This document shows, piece by piece, positions 25,492 to 37,695 of a stretch of DNA of 64,000 nt. Position 1 is the stretch's first letter. Every line of letters starts with the position of its first letter. The stretch is from Trichosphaerium sp. ATCC 40318 (taxonomy: Eukaryota; Discosea; Flabellinia; Trichosidae): assembly GCA_038496445.1 (NCBI GenBank), contig JALMLS010000175.1, forward strand, positions 124,001 through 188,000. Direction: 5' to 3'. Below the pieces are notes generated by a model. It worked only from the letters and a program-made list of their open reading frames with translations, searched no databases and was not told the DNA's origin. A program made the translations under genes and the position numbers.

Positions 25492-28400
25492 ATGTCCCGT
25501 CGCCAGCGGACAAAGGAAAATAAGCGCGGAGAGCACATTCAAGTCATCATTCGATGCAGGTACTTGTACAACGCCTAGGGTTATTATTTACATAAGTACA
25601 GACCTCTCAACAACAAAGAGAAGAAGAATAAGAACCAAGCCGTTATAAAATGCACAGAAGAAACAGGCGAAGTATCTATTCGTATGCAACGCGCCACCAA
25701 CAAGAACGTTACAAAGAATTACTGCTTTGATAACGTATTCGGGCCGGACTCAACCCAAAAGGAAGTCTACATGAAAGTACGCTCTAAAACCAAGTGGAGA
25801 GTAGTAAAATAACGTTTTTCTACAGGTGGCAGCTCCAATCGTTGAGCAAGTGCTTATGGGTTACAATTGTACTGTTTTCGCGTATGGACAGACTGGTACT
25901 GGTAAAACAGTAAGTAAAGCGAGTTTTACGATTTGCGCGGTAATTTTTTTGAAACGAAAACTTACTCAATTTAGTATACCATGGAAGGCAAACACGTAGA
26001 CGTTGAAGAGTCTGGAAAAAGATGGCATCTTAACCGCGATGCTGGTACAATTTTTTCCTTTTTTGATCGCCTGGCCAGTAAATTTCAAACAAAGCTAAAA
26101 TAATCGTTTAGGTATAATCTCTCGATCTATTGAGCACATCTTTGAACTCCTTGAAACATCAGGAACAGAATACAATGTTCGTGTATCCCACATGGAGCTC
26201 TACAATGAAGAACTCAAAGATCTTCTCGATCCTAACACAAAGAAACAATTAAAATTATTCGATGACCCACATAATCCATTGAGCGGTATGATTGTATCTG
26301 GCCTTGAAGAGATTTCTGTACATAAACCTGCCGATATTTTCGAGATTCTAGCAAAATCTTGGAAAGAGCGTGCAACTGCCGCAACCAACTCCAACGCTAA
26401 CTCAAGGTACGCATGTCAGTATAACGCCTATATACTAACCAGTACACTGAATTTACTATTTCGAAAATACGTGCATGCCACGTACCGCCCTTTCGCGGTT
26501 TTTTTGGTTTTTTTTTGTGAAATTGTTTTACTTCAAGTGACGAATTACACCCAGCTCATCTGAGTTTATATGACGCACAACTAGTGTTCTGATGTTGTTT
26601 TAAAACTATTGAAAGCTTTTTTTACTTTCTACTGATGTATTGGTCGCTAACATTTGTCTGTTCTTTAGTCGTTCTCACTGTATCTTCGCTGTTACTATTC
26701 ACATGAAGGAGACGACACCTGATGGCGAGGAGCTGCTTAAGATTGGTAAATTGAACCTTGTCGATCTTGCAGGATCCGAGAATGTTGGTCGTAGTAGCTT
26801 CCCTGGTGGCAAAAAGCAAAGACAAACGGAGGTATGCTTCACTAGTTTACACTTTATAGCTTTGATTCTGTCTTCTTACGAACTTGTTAATAGGCTGGTA
26901 TGATCAATAAGAGTCTATTGACCCTCGGAAGAGTAATTAACTCATTGACTGAAAACTGTGGACATATTCCATACAGGTACGGCGTCTTGCGGTCTAACAA
27001 TGTCGCTAGGCTATATTTTGGATGTTGTGCTTACTTGTTTGCTTTTTGTAGAGAATCTAAATTGACTCGTCTTCTTCAAGAGTCATTGGGAGGTCGTACT
27101 AAGACATGTATTGTTGCAACTGTATCTCCTAGTTCTGGTTGCTTAGATGAGAGTCTATCAACGCTGGACTACGCTTGTCGTGCAAAAACAATCTGTAACA
27201 GACCTCAAGTAAACGCAAAAATGAGAAAGCGTGAAGTAATCAAAGAATACACGCACGAGATTTCTGAGCTTAAAGAGATGCTTGACGTATGTCGTTTGTG
27301 ATGCTTTTAAGTTGGTTTCTAACTGTTTTTAAAGGCTATGCGATCTAAGGATGGTGTATACTTGCCTACTGCAAGGTTTGAAGAACTAGAAACCGACTTG
27401 AAGACGAAAACGTAAGTCACAGCCTGAACTTAACTAGCTTATGATTTTCTTTCTTTGACTGCCTCTTTGATGGTTCTGGTTGCTTACTATCTATTTAGAG
27501 AACTCATTGAAGAGTTAGAGCAACGTATTTCTCTTAAAGAAAAGGAATTAGCCGAGCTTCAAGAGATTTTTGATAAACAAGGCAAAGAGCTCGAAAACAC
27601 TGCTGGAGAATTGGTTGAAACAAAGAAAAACCTTGATGAAACAACACGTACTTTATCTGCGACAAAGGATAAGCTTGAAGAGACAGCTGATGACTTGCGT
27701 ACGTGCTTTAAAACAAATACAATCAAGGTTGGTCATTTCGTTTCTTAACTTTTTCTCATTAGTCGCTCATAAACAAGTTATTACTGAGCATGAAACTACT
27801 GAAGAGAAGATACACAAGGACGCTGATACTTTAATTTCGACACTTGATGAGTCAATCAACGACATTGGAAACCTTCACTCCAAGATCGGTACGAAGGACT
27901 AACTTTTACTTTCCCTCCGCTGCTTGCCTCTCTTTTTTCTTACAGTTGTACCTTTAGACCGTAAAGAAACTCTTGATGCACAAAACAAGGAGAGTGTAGA
28001 AAACTTCTCCAGCTCGTTGGTAACCAGTGCCAAGAAGGCTGGAAGCATGGTGTCCTCTCATGTTGGAAGTCTTGCTGAAGGCTTCGGTACTTTGAAAGAC
28101 AATATAAACTCTGCAAACAAGGCTCAAGAACAAGCACTCGCAGATAGCGTCGCTCAAACGAATGAATTGTCTTCTACCGTTGCTGCTTATTCTACCCATG
28201 TTGTACGTCATACAAGAGCGATAGTAGCGGTGACTTGCGAGGTCCTGACAATTTTTTTGTTGTAGGTTTCTACTGGAGCTACTTTCCTTGGTAATAATAT
28301 TGCAGGCCTGAAAGCCATCGAAACAACTGTTCAAACACATCAAGAGTCTCGTGCGAATGCTGATAAGGATTTTATTACTGGGTTCAACCAACAGATTGAA

Positions 28401-30351
28401 TCTGCAGCTACTGTACTCGCAGAGAAAAAGACAAACGTAAGATTTTATTTTGTTTTGTTTTGGATCTATCTATTCTAAGCTCTCTTTGTAGGTTTCTGAA
28501 TGGGGTAACACTATCCATAAAGAGACAATGGCTGATATAGCAAATATCAAATCTTATGTCTCAGCCCAGAGGCAAGGTGTAGCTGAATTGGAATCTCAAG
28601 TGAGCGAAGTATTGAAGACACAAGTCGCACAATTTGATGTTCAAAAATTGGCAATGTCAAAATTCGTTGCTGAGCAGAAGGATGCCCTTAGCGCTCTTAA
28701 GACTAAACTTCTTGTTCAAGTATCTAAAATTCTTGATGAAGCTGTTGTCGAACAAGAGGCTGCATTGGATAAAGCCTTGGCCACTCTAGAGAAGGAAACC
28801 GATAACGCCATCGAATGTACGACTTTTTTCTTTCTTGTTTTTTGAAATCGCAGCCCTTTGTATTTCTTTGGTTCTTAGAACGTTTTCTGAGCACTTCTGT
28901 ACTCTGATTCACTCGTCTTACTCTTCATTAGCTACCAAGAATACAAACAAGCAAGTATCCGCAAAGGCTGAAGCCATTACAACAGAGATGGACACTTTTG
29001 CTGCTAAACAAGCTGAATCTGGAGCTACTCATATTAATCAATTGTTGCTTCATGTTAAGGAAGATGTAGTCTTTATTGATAACATTAATGAACGCATGAC
29101 AGCACTTCGTGTCACTGAGTCTAGGCGCTCTACAGAGGCTGGTGAATCCTTTGAATCTTTTGCAAATGAAATGTCTGCAACTATTGCTAAAGGTGTAGCT
29201 GCTTCTGCTGAACGCAAAGTCAATGCTGAACGTGATGCTGCCTCACTTGCTGAACAGATTACTGCCAAGCAAGAGAAACTATTGAACTCTTTATCAGCAT
29301 CACACAAAGCAGTTGGTGAAGCCTTCGAAGGCGTCAACTCCAAGGTAACTTTTTTTCTACATGTTTTTTTTGGCAAGTTTTTGACCCTCTCCTTCTTCGA
29401 ATTCTATTCCTTGTCTTATGTTGTTGTGATGTTAAAAATTATTCTAAGCTTCTGAACGTAACCTTCATTGCCGACATTTCTTTTCTGAACTTAAAAAAAC
29501 CATCTTGTTAAACGCTTTTTCACTTCTTTCTGGAACTATCTGCTTATCGTACCTTTTTTTAGCTTGACTTCTGGACTCTCTCTGGTTCTGAGTTTGCTAA
29601 AGATTTTGATAAGGTATCCAGTGATATTACCTCAAATGCTCAAGAATTCAACTTGACTGTACGTCTAACCTTAATTTTTTATGATCAACTTTTTTTCCTA
29701 TGAAAACGTGGCCACCTCTGACGCTCCTTTAGCCTTACACTGCCTCTGGTCAGACTCCAATGAAGAAAACTTTCACATTCCCAAGAGACTTGGCTCATAC
29801 TCGCCCACTCAATGAGCTTCTTGCTGAATTCAGAAACGAGCCAGAGGACCGTCTTTCTGTTGAAATAGAAGTTGATGATGCTTCTTCAGTTGCTTCTGAT
29901 TCTAGTTTTGACAAGAGAGATTCTCTTGATGCTGCAAAGCGTCAATCTATGTCATCTAGCCACTCAGCACCAGCTCCAGAACCTGTTAAACAAAGACCAA
30001 AAGTTCAAAAGATTGGTAAGTATTTGATATTGAGACTTTACGTATTTTTTACTTATACTCTTTTAGTACGCAATGGCGTGGTTGTTGAAACACGTAGAGT
30101 CGCAAGCAAGACTATACCAAAGGCAGGAACCAAGAGAGCACCTTCTAAGCGTATACTAAAACCAAAGGGCTCTAAACCACGAACAACTCGTTTGAAGAAG
30201 GTAAAGATTTTTTTGCACTTTTTTCTTTTTTCACGTGCCGTTTGATTAGTTGACTTTGCACGTTACTTACCTACTTTTTGTTTAGCCTGTCAAACGTCTA
30301 AGACGTCCTATTTCTGATAACAAAGAGAACTCTACCAATAATTTTAGGTAA
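25492..30351 (+). CDS. KIF11: kinesin-5 (BimC/Eg5-type) mitotic motor
   Basis: A plus-end tetrameric motor that slides antiparallel spindle microtubules. ATG 25492 ([20 protein letters not shown]). The motor domain carries [15 protein letters not shown] (P-loop, about 25886-25909), [26 protein letters not shown] (switch I, split by a 260-nt intron), [14 protein letters not shown] (switch II, about 26755-26790), [18 protein letters not shown], and [20 protein letters not shown] neck and long coiled coil follow (27230-29450; for example [20 protein letters not shown]). The C-terminal tail has the BimC box, [16 protein letters not shown] (about 29752-29800), with the Cdk1-type Thr-Pro that controls spindle binding. 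A basic end ([14 protein letters not shown]) closes at 30351. About 18 introns. Full-length for the family. Confidence 0.95.
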
Positions 30352-31041
30352 ACAGCCATGGCTCATATTTTGTACAAAGCTTCAAATCACACTTGTAAAA
30401 TAAATTTTGTTCACTGCAGAAATTGTATGTATTCTTTACTCATTGTTCCGTATTGTATCCTTAGTTGGTGGCGTTTGTGGCATTGTTTTTTTTTTTTGAT
30501 ACTGTTTGTTCTGTACTGTTTATCAGTATTGCGTAAAGGCGCTGATTTTAGAGGCGTATGACGCATCGTTTGCTCGTTTTCGAGTAGTTTGTTTCGTATT
30601 CTTTTATTACGCTGCGCTTACTTTGTGTACCACATTGTCTAGTTACGTACGCGCAGCCTAAACGACTTTGTTTATAAAAACGTTGTTTTTAAGAAGTTGT
30701 ACAATCGTACATAAGTTACTGCATGCTACACGAGCTTGTTTTCGACGGTAAATACGCGTTGATATTGTTGTTACGCACAAGAAGTACTTCCGCAGTTCTA
30801 CAAACGTAGACGCTTACAATTAGCGTAAATATGCTTAGACCTTTACTATTTGATTTACTGAGCGTAAGTAGGCAATGCTGAAAAAGGACTTTTGTTTTCT
30901 TCAGGAAAAGTTGTTATTTACTATGTTCAGTGGCTACTTATGCTTTGAGGAAGTACGGTTCATATTAAGTAGCTGCTTTCTATTTTCGTCGTAAATTAAG
31001 CAATTATAGCGGCCTTAAACCAAAGCTAGAACTACGTAACA
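30352..31041. other. intergenic spacer
   Basis: About 690 bp between kinesin-5 and the small secreted protein gene. Short open frames (for example 30358-30561) lack coding character. No RNA gene was recognised. Confidence 0.5.
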
Positions 31042-31398
31042 ATGCAACTATCTCCGGGTGTATTACTCTGTGTTGTTTTCCTCGCTTTAGTTGCTCGTAC
31101 TGCAGCATATCGTTCGGTTTGCGGTGAGCCCGCTGGTTGGACTGTATCTAGAGTCTCAATAACAAATGGAGGACTTAAATTACGATGCCACTACTTGCAA
31201 AAAGCTTTTATTTGGCAAAAAAGAAAAAATGTTGATAAAAAACCACCTGCAGGGCATGTTTTTGTTCCTTATGAAGAAACAACACGTCAAGGGACACGAC
31301 CTGCGTATGGATTCAGGGAAACCGGTAGCGGCTTCAAGTGCTACCCTCACTACAATAATTCTGAATGTGTTTTTGCTACGATAAAAAGAAGACGTTGA
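31042..31398 (+). CDS. small secreted protein, intronless
   Basis: 118 residues. The N-terminus is a clear signal peptide (MQLSPGVLLCVVFLALVART). The mature part has four cysteines (in SVCGEP, LRCHYL, FKCYPH and SECVFA), so two disulfides are likely. It is basic, with many K/R, and ends IKRRR. No known domain recognised. It stands alone, about 700 bp from kinesin-5 and 530 bp from Ras. It could be a secreted effector, toxin-like or matrix protein; none of these can be shown. Confidence 0.7.
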   Translation: MQLSPGVLLCVVFLALVARTAAYRSVCGEPAGWTVSRVSITNGGLKLRCHYLQKAFIWQKRKNVDKKPPAGHVFVPYEETTRQGTRPAYGFRETGSGFKCYPHYNNSECVFATIKRRR

Positions 31399-31928
31399 GG
31401 ATCAGCTGGTGTATTAATTATGATTGTATGAAGTGCTTGTATTATTCAACGTTCAGTAAACAACCTCGTTTTCTACTCTTTGTTTTGTTCTAAGGTGTAT
31501 GCCATACTCGTTTTATGTAGCACCGAAGATGTTGCTCTCCGAGTGCCAGCTCTTTGTGCTAGGGCTTATTGAGTACAGTCGTGATATCAGCTTTCACGTG
31601 TGCCGAGTGTTTTGTATGCCACGTGTAAGCATACGGTTGCTATTGTTCCAATGAAGAAAAAACAAAGAGAGTCGTACCCATTGTCACGCTTAAGTGTGAC
31701 GGCTTGTGTGAACAGTTATCTCGTTTTTATCTGTTTTTTGCTAAATGATAGTTGCAGTATAGTGCTATGATAACTTTAACCCTGTCTTGCAATAACGAAT
31801 AGTCCAAGATACTGATACATTATACTTTATTAAATAAACTACTATTACATTACCATCAATCATTTTGATACACGTCCGCACGTGGGTATTGACGAAAAGA
31901 CAAAGAAAAAAAACCAGAATGTTCCAAA
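31399..31928. other. intergenic spacer between convergent genes
   Basis: Non-coding region between the stop of the secreted protein and the stop of the Ras gene. It has three CACGTG boxes (near 31596, 31621 and 31878). No gene seen. Confidence 0.5.
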
Positions 31929-32489
31929 TTATAATATTCTGCATTGCCTCTTTCGTTTACCTTTCTTTCCTTTCTTTGATTTATTCCTTACACGTCTCAT
32001 TTCACGAACAAGCTGAAAATAAACTTCTTTAACGTTCTTCTTTGTCTTCGCTGAAGTCTCAAAGAAAGGAGCTTTATATCTTTCAGCAAAATCCTTCCCT
32101 TCAGCTGTTGACACTTCTCTATCGTTTTTCAAGTCACATTTATTTCCAGCAACAACAAAAGGTATCTCGCCACCTTCGCCTACTCTGTGTAGTAGTTTAA
32201 CAAATTCTTCGAGCTCTTCAAGTGTTTGCGTCCTAGTGGTGTCGTATACCATTAAAACACCTTCTGCCTTGCGCATATATGTCTCCCGTAGCGCGGAGTA
32301 GTCTTCTTGACCCGCTGTATCTAGAATATCCAACTGTGCCACCTGCCCATCTACCGTTACTAATTTTCGATGCCCGTCTTCAATTGTTGCGTCGTATGAC
32401 TCTACGAATTGCTTGTACAAGAATTGCATTGTTATAGCTGTTTTACCAACACCACCATCTCCAAATACAACTATTTTGTAGTCCGACAT
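31929..32489 (-). CDS. Ras-family small GTPase
   Basis: 186 residues, single exon, complete. G1 is GDGGVGKT (residues 10-17, with Gly at Ras position 12); G3 is DILDTAGQEDY with the catalytic Gln61; G4 is NKCD; G5 is ETSAK. The C-terminus is a lysine-rich polybasic stretch (NKSKKGKKGKRKRQ) followed by CRIL, a CAAX box predicted to be geranylgeranylated (C-terminal Leu). It should sit at the inner plasma membrane and signal through effectors. The switch I/effector loop reads YDATIEDGHRK, where human Ras has YDPTIEDSYRK: Pro34 is Ala, Ser39 is Gly and Tyr40 is His. An LZTR1-like gene lies about 5 kb downstream on the plus strand. Ras versus Rap subfamily is not settled. Confidence 0.95.
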   Translation of the reverse strand: MSDYKIVVFGDGGVGKTAITMQFLYKQFVESYDATIEDGHRKLVTVDGQVAQLDILDTAGQEDYSALRETYMRKAEGVLMVYDTTRTQTLEELEEFVKLLHRVGEGGEIPFVVAGNKCDLKNDREVSTAEGKDFAERYKAPFFETSAKTKKNVKEVYFQLVREMRRVRNKSKKGKKGKRKRQCRIL

Positions 32490-32834
32490 TTATCACGTGC
32501 CTTTTTCTTATTGATAATCAATCTGCTTTGAAAAAAAAGAAAACACTGTTTTTTTCCCTTTCAACGAAACAAAGTTACGAACTACGCCTTTTTCTCTTCA
32601 TTAAATAAAATAGTACACTGCACTAGTTAAATTGCTTGAAGAATCGCCCAACTTGGTGCTTTATAATTAGGTAAAGACTTAAACTTTTTCGGCTTCCGAG
32701 CCATTTTGAAAATTAGGTCTTTAAAATACACAAATGATGTGCTAAGGCGTGTGGTGATGGTAGTTTTTGTTCGAAAAGTAGTAAGGTACTTTGACGTTCT
32801 GCTAAGAGAGGTGTTTATTTGGTTGTATTTTTGC
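32490..32834. other. spacer upstream of Ras
   Basis: Contains the Ras promoter, with CACGTG just 5' of its ATG (32494-32499), and a 25-codon minus-strand ORF listed separately. Otherwise nothing is recognised. Confidence 0.45.
32627..32704 (-). CDS. 25-codon basic ORF (doubtful)
   Basis: From ATG 32704 a frame reads MARKPKKFKSLPNYK and stops after ten more residues. The base-rich start looks like a small nucleolar, ribosomal or mitochondrial protein start, but no known short protein is recognised. It could be an upstream ORF of the Ras transcript, since it lies on the same strand just 5' of Ras. Low confidence. Confidence 0.2.
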   Translation of the reverse strand: MARKPKKFKSLPNYKAPSWAILQAI

Positions 32835-34317
32835 TTAAAGTAAGAATAGAGTAGATGATAATATTGCAAGCACTATATGTGAGGATAGAATCTGCACAGT
32901 TTTTGTTAGCACAAAACAAAAAGTATTGAAGCGTTCACGTACGTTTGCTGTACTTTGTGGTGCGCTTGTTGGCGTAGGTGCTGTTGTGGTAGGTGGTTGG
33001 GTCACCCCACTTGCTGTAGGGGCATCAGATGGTGCATCTGCAGTTGGTTCTGCAGGTGTTGCATCGGTAGGTTCGACAGGTGAAGCGGTAGTTGTTTGCT
33101 GTGGGTGAAGATAATCAAAGCTTTTCCCTGCAACTGAGACTGTATAAGAATCTATACATCCAGCTTCAGATCCTTGACATTGGCCAGTAATGTACAGTGT
33201 CTTTCCATCTACACCACCAAAATCAAGGTTTGTTGGTCTTTCAAAAGTTAAATTGATAGTTTCGCCTTCAGTTCCTTGCGGGGTTATACGAACTACTTTG
33301 GTTCTAGAAGGCTATTAGTTCTTATGATATAATTATTGCATTCCTACCCGCCATGTCTAGTTACGTAAAGGTTACCATCAGTGTCTGGCCTCATCCCGTC
33401 AACATCAACTGTGGCGGTTGCGAATTCATAAAACATTCGTTTGTTGCTTATATCTCCAGTTGGTGTTACATCATACGCCCAAATGCGTTGTCCTTGAGCA
33501 GGGTAGCTTCCTAGAGATTCGCTCACATACAAAATGGAGTCATCTGGACTCAGAGCAATGCCTAGTAGTTGATGTTAAGAGCGCAGAAAGCAGCGTGTTC
33601 TATTTTAAAAGTACCATTTGTACGGCCCATATTATCTTCAAGTATAGTTGGTTTGCCATCAATACACTTCCATAGCTGTCCTTTACCAGCGTCAAAGTCC
33701 ATACCACTCATAAAAAGTAATCCTGACGTCGTAGTAGATAAAGCTAAGTCGTTAGGGAAGCCTAAATAATAGGTGTTTAGTACTCATTTTTCCAACGAAA
33801 TTTTTTTGGGAGAACCTTGGAGCATTGTATCGTTGCTGCACGTGATATTATAAGACTTATCTGGGTATACAACGACAACCCTCTTATTGAGTTTATCGGC
33901 GACATAGAGCACACCTTGACGGTCAATTCTAATGCCATTGAATTGTGAATTACTGGCACCTAACACAGTGATTGGAAAGAAAATACTACGAGTAAAATAG
34001 AGTACCTCCTGGCATTGTAAAGTACAAACTTGAGGTTTTATTTGGGTACACCTTCCCAATTGTTCCTCTGTCGTCGTTATTGGCAGTAGGAGAGTAGTTT
34101 ACGGCGTAAAAATTACCATCAGCGTCAAAAGCAGCGCCTAGAGAGAAATTTAGGTTTTGTTTTTGGAAAGCAGCGTGTAATCGCTTAGGATTGTTTTCTT
34201 ACCTTCTATAAAGCGTCTAAATCCAGTGATGCTCTCAGCAGTCGCAGTTTGTGGCTTGACACATGATAAAAACGATAAACAGAGTAGTATTTCTATTATC
34301 CACGATGATTTCGTCAT
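32835..34317 (-). CDS. secreted, probably GPI-anchored SMP-30/NHL-type propeller
   Basis: ATG 34317 opens a signal peptide (MTKSSWIIEILLCLSFLSCV). The body is a six-bladed propeller of the SMP-30/gluconolactonase (SGL)/NHL type: GAAFDADGNFYAVNYSP, FNGIRIDRQGVLYVADK, TSGLLFMSGMDFDAGKG, GRTNGIALSPDDSILYVSES, VDGMRPDTDGNLYVTRHGG, and LDFGGVDGKTLYITG. A Thr/Pro/Ala-rich stalk follows (about 32950-33090, for example TQPPTTTAPTPTSAP). After a final 51-nt intron comes a short hydrophobic end (ILSSHIVLAILSSTLFLL), typical of a GPI-attachment signal. SGL enzymes hydrolyse lactones with a bound divalent metal; whether the metal ligands are kept cannot be judged by eye. Acts at the cell surface. Confidence 0.78.
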
Positions 34318-34884
34318 TGTAAGTGCAAATGTCGTTGGTTGATAAACACTGCTCCATTGACTTGGCAAAGACCATTTGTGCTTTGACAGTTGTTCACAGA
34401 GCGTTTACTTTCTGATGCTAACCACGTGATCAAAATCCCCAAGAGACTCGAAAATAGAAGTCGCGAAATAAATTTGACACATATACAAAGACTATGCCAA
34501 TTGTACTGGTTCAAAGTAGACACGTTGATCTACACCCAGCTGGTTTTTAAATACGTGTACAAATACGTTAATTCTTGTGATGTCTAGAAAAGTATACAAG
34601 GTATTACCAACGCACGAACAATCTTATCACTTATTCATTTTTGCAAAGTATATCTAAGACTGTCTCGCGATATGAGTTATACTCCATAGGCTCTTTGGTA
34701 TTAAAAGAGACTTAATGAGATAAAAAAATTGTGGAACATCAGCGCAAAGAAGGTATTCTTCAAAAGAGAACGAAGGTAATATTGCTACCAAATACAAAAG
34801 TTAACTTAATGGGAAAGCTAAGTAGACCAATTAGTTTCTGAGATGGTTTGCTTAACAACAATGTAGATGTAATACAACACGCTT
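34318..34884. other. intergenic spacer
   Basis: 567 bp containing the upstream region of the SMP-30-like gene and the 3' flank of PARG. It has a CACGTG at about 34424. Open frames here (for example 34314-34523 minus) lack an ATG and coding character. Confidence 0.45.
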
Positions 34885-37589
34885 TTATTCTGTTATTTCT
34901 TTGGCCTTAGTTTCTTCAGTCATTGCAGCGTTCTTAATATACTCCTTACAGTGCTTAAATAACTTACAGCGCTTTTTAGTTGGTTGATAGGCCAATACAG
35001 CTTCTAAAAGCTCTCCAACAGTAATCTTGTTTTGAACTGTGCAAAATGAAACAAATTCTGTGAGAGCCTATTACGCTAATTAGGTACACTATGTAAGTTT
35101 TATGACAAACCTGAGCGAATTCTGGCTTATTAAATGTGTGATATGATATATCTATGCCGACTTGAGACGCAGCAATAAGTTGCTGTATTGCTTTGAGTTC
35201 AAGGTATCCACCTGTGAACAAAGTTAAAAAGCAGTCTTTTTAGCCAAGAACATACCGAATGCACCGCATCCCTACACAAAGGTTAGAAAGTATATTGTAT
35301 GATTAACGTACCCAGTTACCAGTAGCAACAGATGGATTTTCACCTGGGTCATATTGCTCTGGATTACTCATGGCAATGTATGCTTTGTTTATGTCTCGTA
35401 GTACATACCTAAATTATGTATCAGACGATACTCAGTATTTTAGCTAATTCCGTACGGTTTCAAGAGCTGATCATTTCCTAGATTAACCACAGAATCCATA
35501 GCTATCATAATACTTTAATTTTGAAGTATGCATAAAAAGAGGGTACCAAATATGTGTTTGTTTAGGCAGTCTAATTCACATTTTTTTGTTTTATCTTTGT
35601 AACTTCCTAACAATTGTTTAATTTGGAAGGCTAGAAAGCAGTTTGAGATGTACCTTCATATTTAAACATAGCTGCATAACCACTGTATTTAGAGAACCTC
35701 TCTGCTCCAGAGATCATTATAGCCTCTTTCGTTCCCATTGTTGGACAAAGGAACATTGCCTGTTTTTTGTTTGTTAGGTAGTTGATAGATTTTAGCGACA
35801 TGAGCGTACTACGTAGCACTCTGGTTTTAAAGCAAAAAGTATCTCTTCTTGTACACAGCCACCTTAATTATATGTTAGTTTGTTAGCGATTACAATGGGT
35901 ACGCACCACTTAATGCACCGCCACCAATAGTTCTATTTGCAAAATCAGCGTGGAATTGTGCTTTCGAGTCTTCAATCTTTGTCTCATCATCAACAGTCAT
36001 TGCTACTATAGGCTTCTTACTCTCCTCCCACTTCACATCTTCTGCACCAACCTATATTTATATTAATATTAAGCGTGGTAATTGAATAGCTTACCTTTCG
36101 GTGTATGATGATATTTCCTGACGGTATTTTTTTTGCTCTAGGAGAGCTTAACAGGTTTCAGTGATGGATAAGTTGTACCTTCTTCGAAAGTACTCTAGTA
36201 TACATAATATAATACTCTACGGTGTAGATATAAGCTTATGGGGTTTAAATAATCACTTACTTCATTTGGATCTGAATTTCCTTTTGGAGAAGACACGTGT
36301 GAACTATAAAATAACGGCGTAAAAGAACAATCATTGAAGTGCATCCCTCTAGTCTCGCATTAAGTTGGCCGTTGTAATATTACTTAGGCGTAAAATATAA
36401 GCGTACACGTGCATAGCCGAAGGGTGGGGCAATGTACCCAAGAAAAAGTGTGACAGCAAGCAAGCGACCTGAAAGATGTTAGAATTTTGTAGGTTTTTTT
36501 TTCGAGCAATGTATTCACCTGAGTTCTTGTTAGAACAAGCTTATTATCTTTTGTTTCAAATAAAATAGGTATTCTTTCTGGAAATAACTCCTCTGTACGT
36601 AGTGCCATACTCAAAATAAAAGGCACAATCACCGAAAGAAACTCTTCTACAGAAAATGATTACCCAGCAGAACAAAAAATTCAAATGTTGAGTTCAGTAT
36701 TGTACCTTTTTCTGCTGCTCTATCAGGGAATTTTTTACAACTTTTTTTAGAAAAGTAAGCCCTGTGTATGCTTGTTAACAAGTACATAACGATATTTAAA
36801 TGGTTACTTGAAGAATTCTCCTGCACATGAAGCGTCCAATTCTGCAAAAAGCTCTGTTTTTCCACTAGGTGTTCCAAATTTCTTTAAGAGATCACAAAAC
36901 TCTTGAATGCTATCGACTTTGTTTTGCAATAACTTTTTCCTCGCTTTCCACTTTCCTTTGTCCATATGAGGTAAATAAGCGTACCTATACGCAACACCAT
37001 CTAAATCAAAATAAGAAAAAAAAATCAATTATCACGTGTTAGATTCGAACAACTTGTTGCAACGAACCTGTTACTTTAGTGATAGCTTTGACGATTTTTT
37101 TTCGACAACTGAGAAGTTTTGCCTTTGTTGCTGTTGGACCAAGTATCATCTGATGCTTCCTCTTTCGATGTTGTCTGTAACCTTAATGAATCAACAAACA
37201 AAGTTGAAGTTTTTGGTTTTTTTCTCTTAAATTATCACGTGAGTGTTACCTAGTAGCACCAGCATATCATCGGTTTGCGGAAACTTATGTAAAGCATCAA
37301 AGAATGTCTTTGAAGTCGTAGTAACGATTCTGTACGCTTGTTCGTTTGGATGGCGAAAGACGCCGTTAATAGTTGAAACAAACCATTGTAACGCCGTTAA
37401 CATCTACAAAACATTAATAAAACTGTATTGGCCGTTTATTTTAGATACTTCTGCTTTAGTTGTTCCATCTTGGGATGTAAGGGACTCTAAGAGCTCTTCA
37501 AACGTTTCCTTAAAGGTTGCAGTTAATGTAGTTAGCGATTGAAGGCTTACTGTTGGTATTTTATGTTCTTTTAGCGCAGAGTTTCCCAT
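34885..37589 (-). CDS. PARG: poly(ADP-ribose) glycohydrolase with N-terminal PUB domain
   Basis: Cleaves poly(ADP-ribose) chains during DNA-damage and stress responses. Start MGNSALKEHKIP (ATG 37589; possible myristoylation). Exons 2-3 (about 37405-37080) read LQWFVSTINGVFRHPNEQAY, then FFDALHKFPQTDDMLVLLG, and match a PUB/PUG domain, a p97/VCP tail binder. The joins I made are in frame straight into the PARG part: DGVAYRYAYLPHMDKGKWK, ALRTEELFPERIPIL, and a helical region VACLLAVTLFLGYIAPP. The catalytic macrodomain follows, with DFANRTIGGGALSG (GGG at about 35918-35927) and GCVQEEILFAL (QEE with the catalytic Glu, about 35855-35865). Next come NWGCGAFGGYLELKAIQQ and KITVGELLEAVLAYQ, and the end is AKEITE at 34885. 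About 17 introns. PARG is secure; the PUB call rests on hand alignment. Confidence 0.88.
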
Positions 37590-37695
37590 ACTGAGTATAT
37601 AAGTTATCAGCAATAACGTACTACACTTTTACGTGTTAGAAACACAAAACAATTGTTGAATATTTAAGGAAAGTGACTGTTAAGTCACGGCATAA

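Noticed and set aside
30358-30561. Hydrophobic, Cys/Leu-rich 67-codon frame after kinesin-5
   Set aside because: Begins right after the kinesin stop in its 3' flank; composition fits AT-rich non-coding sequence.
32926-33108. Plus-strand frame rich in Gly/Val/Ala (60 codons)
   Set aside because: It is the antisense shadow of the Thr/Pro/Ala-rich stalk of the SMP-30-like gene.
37040-37060. GTTCGAATCT on the minus strand, like a tRNA B box
   Set aside because: It sits inside a PARG intron and no A box or matching stems lie upstream.
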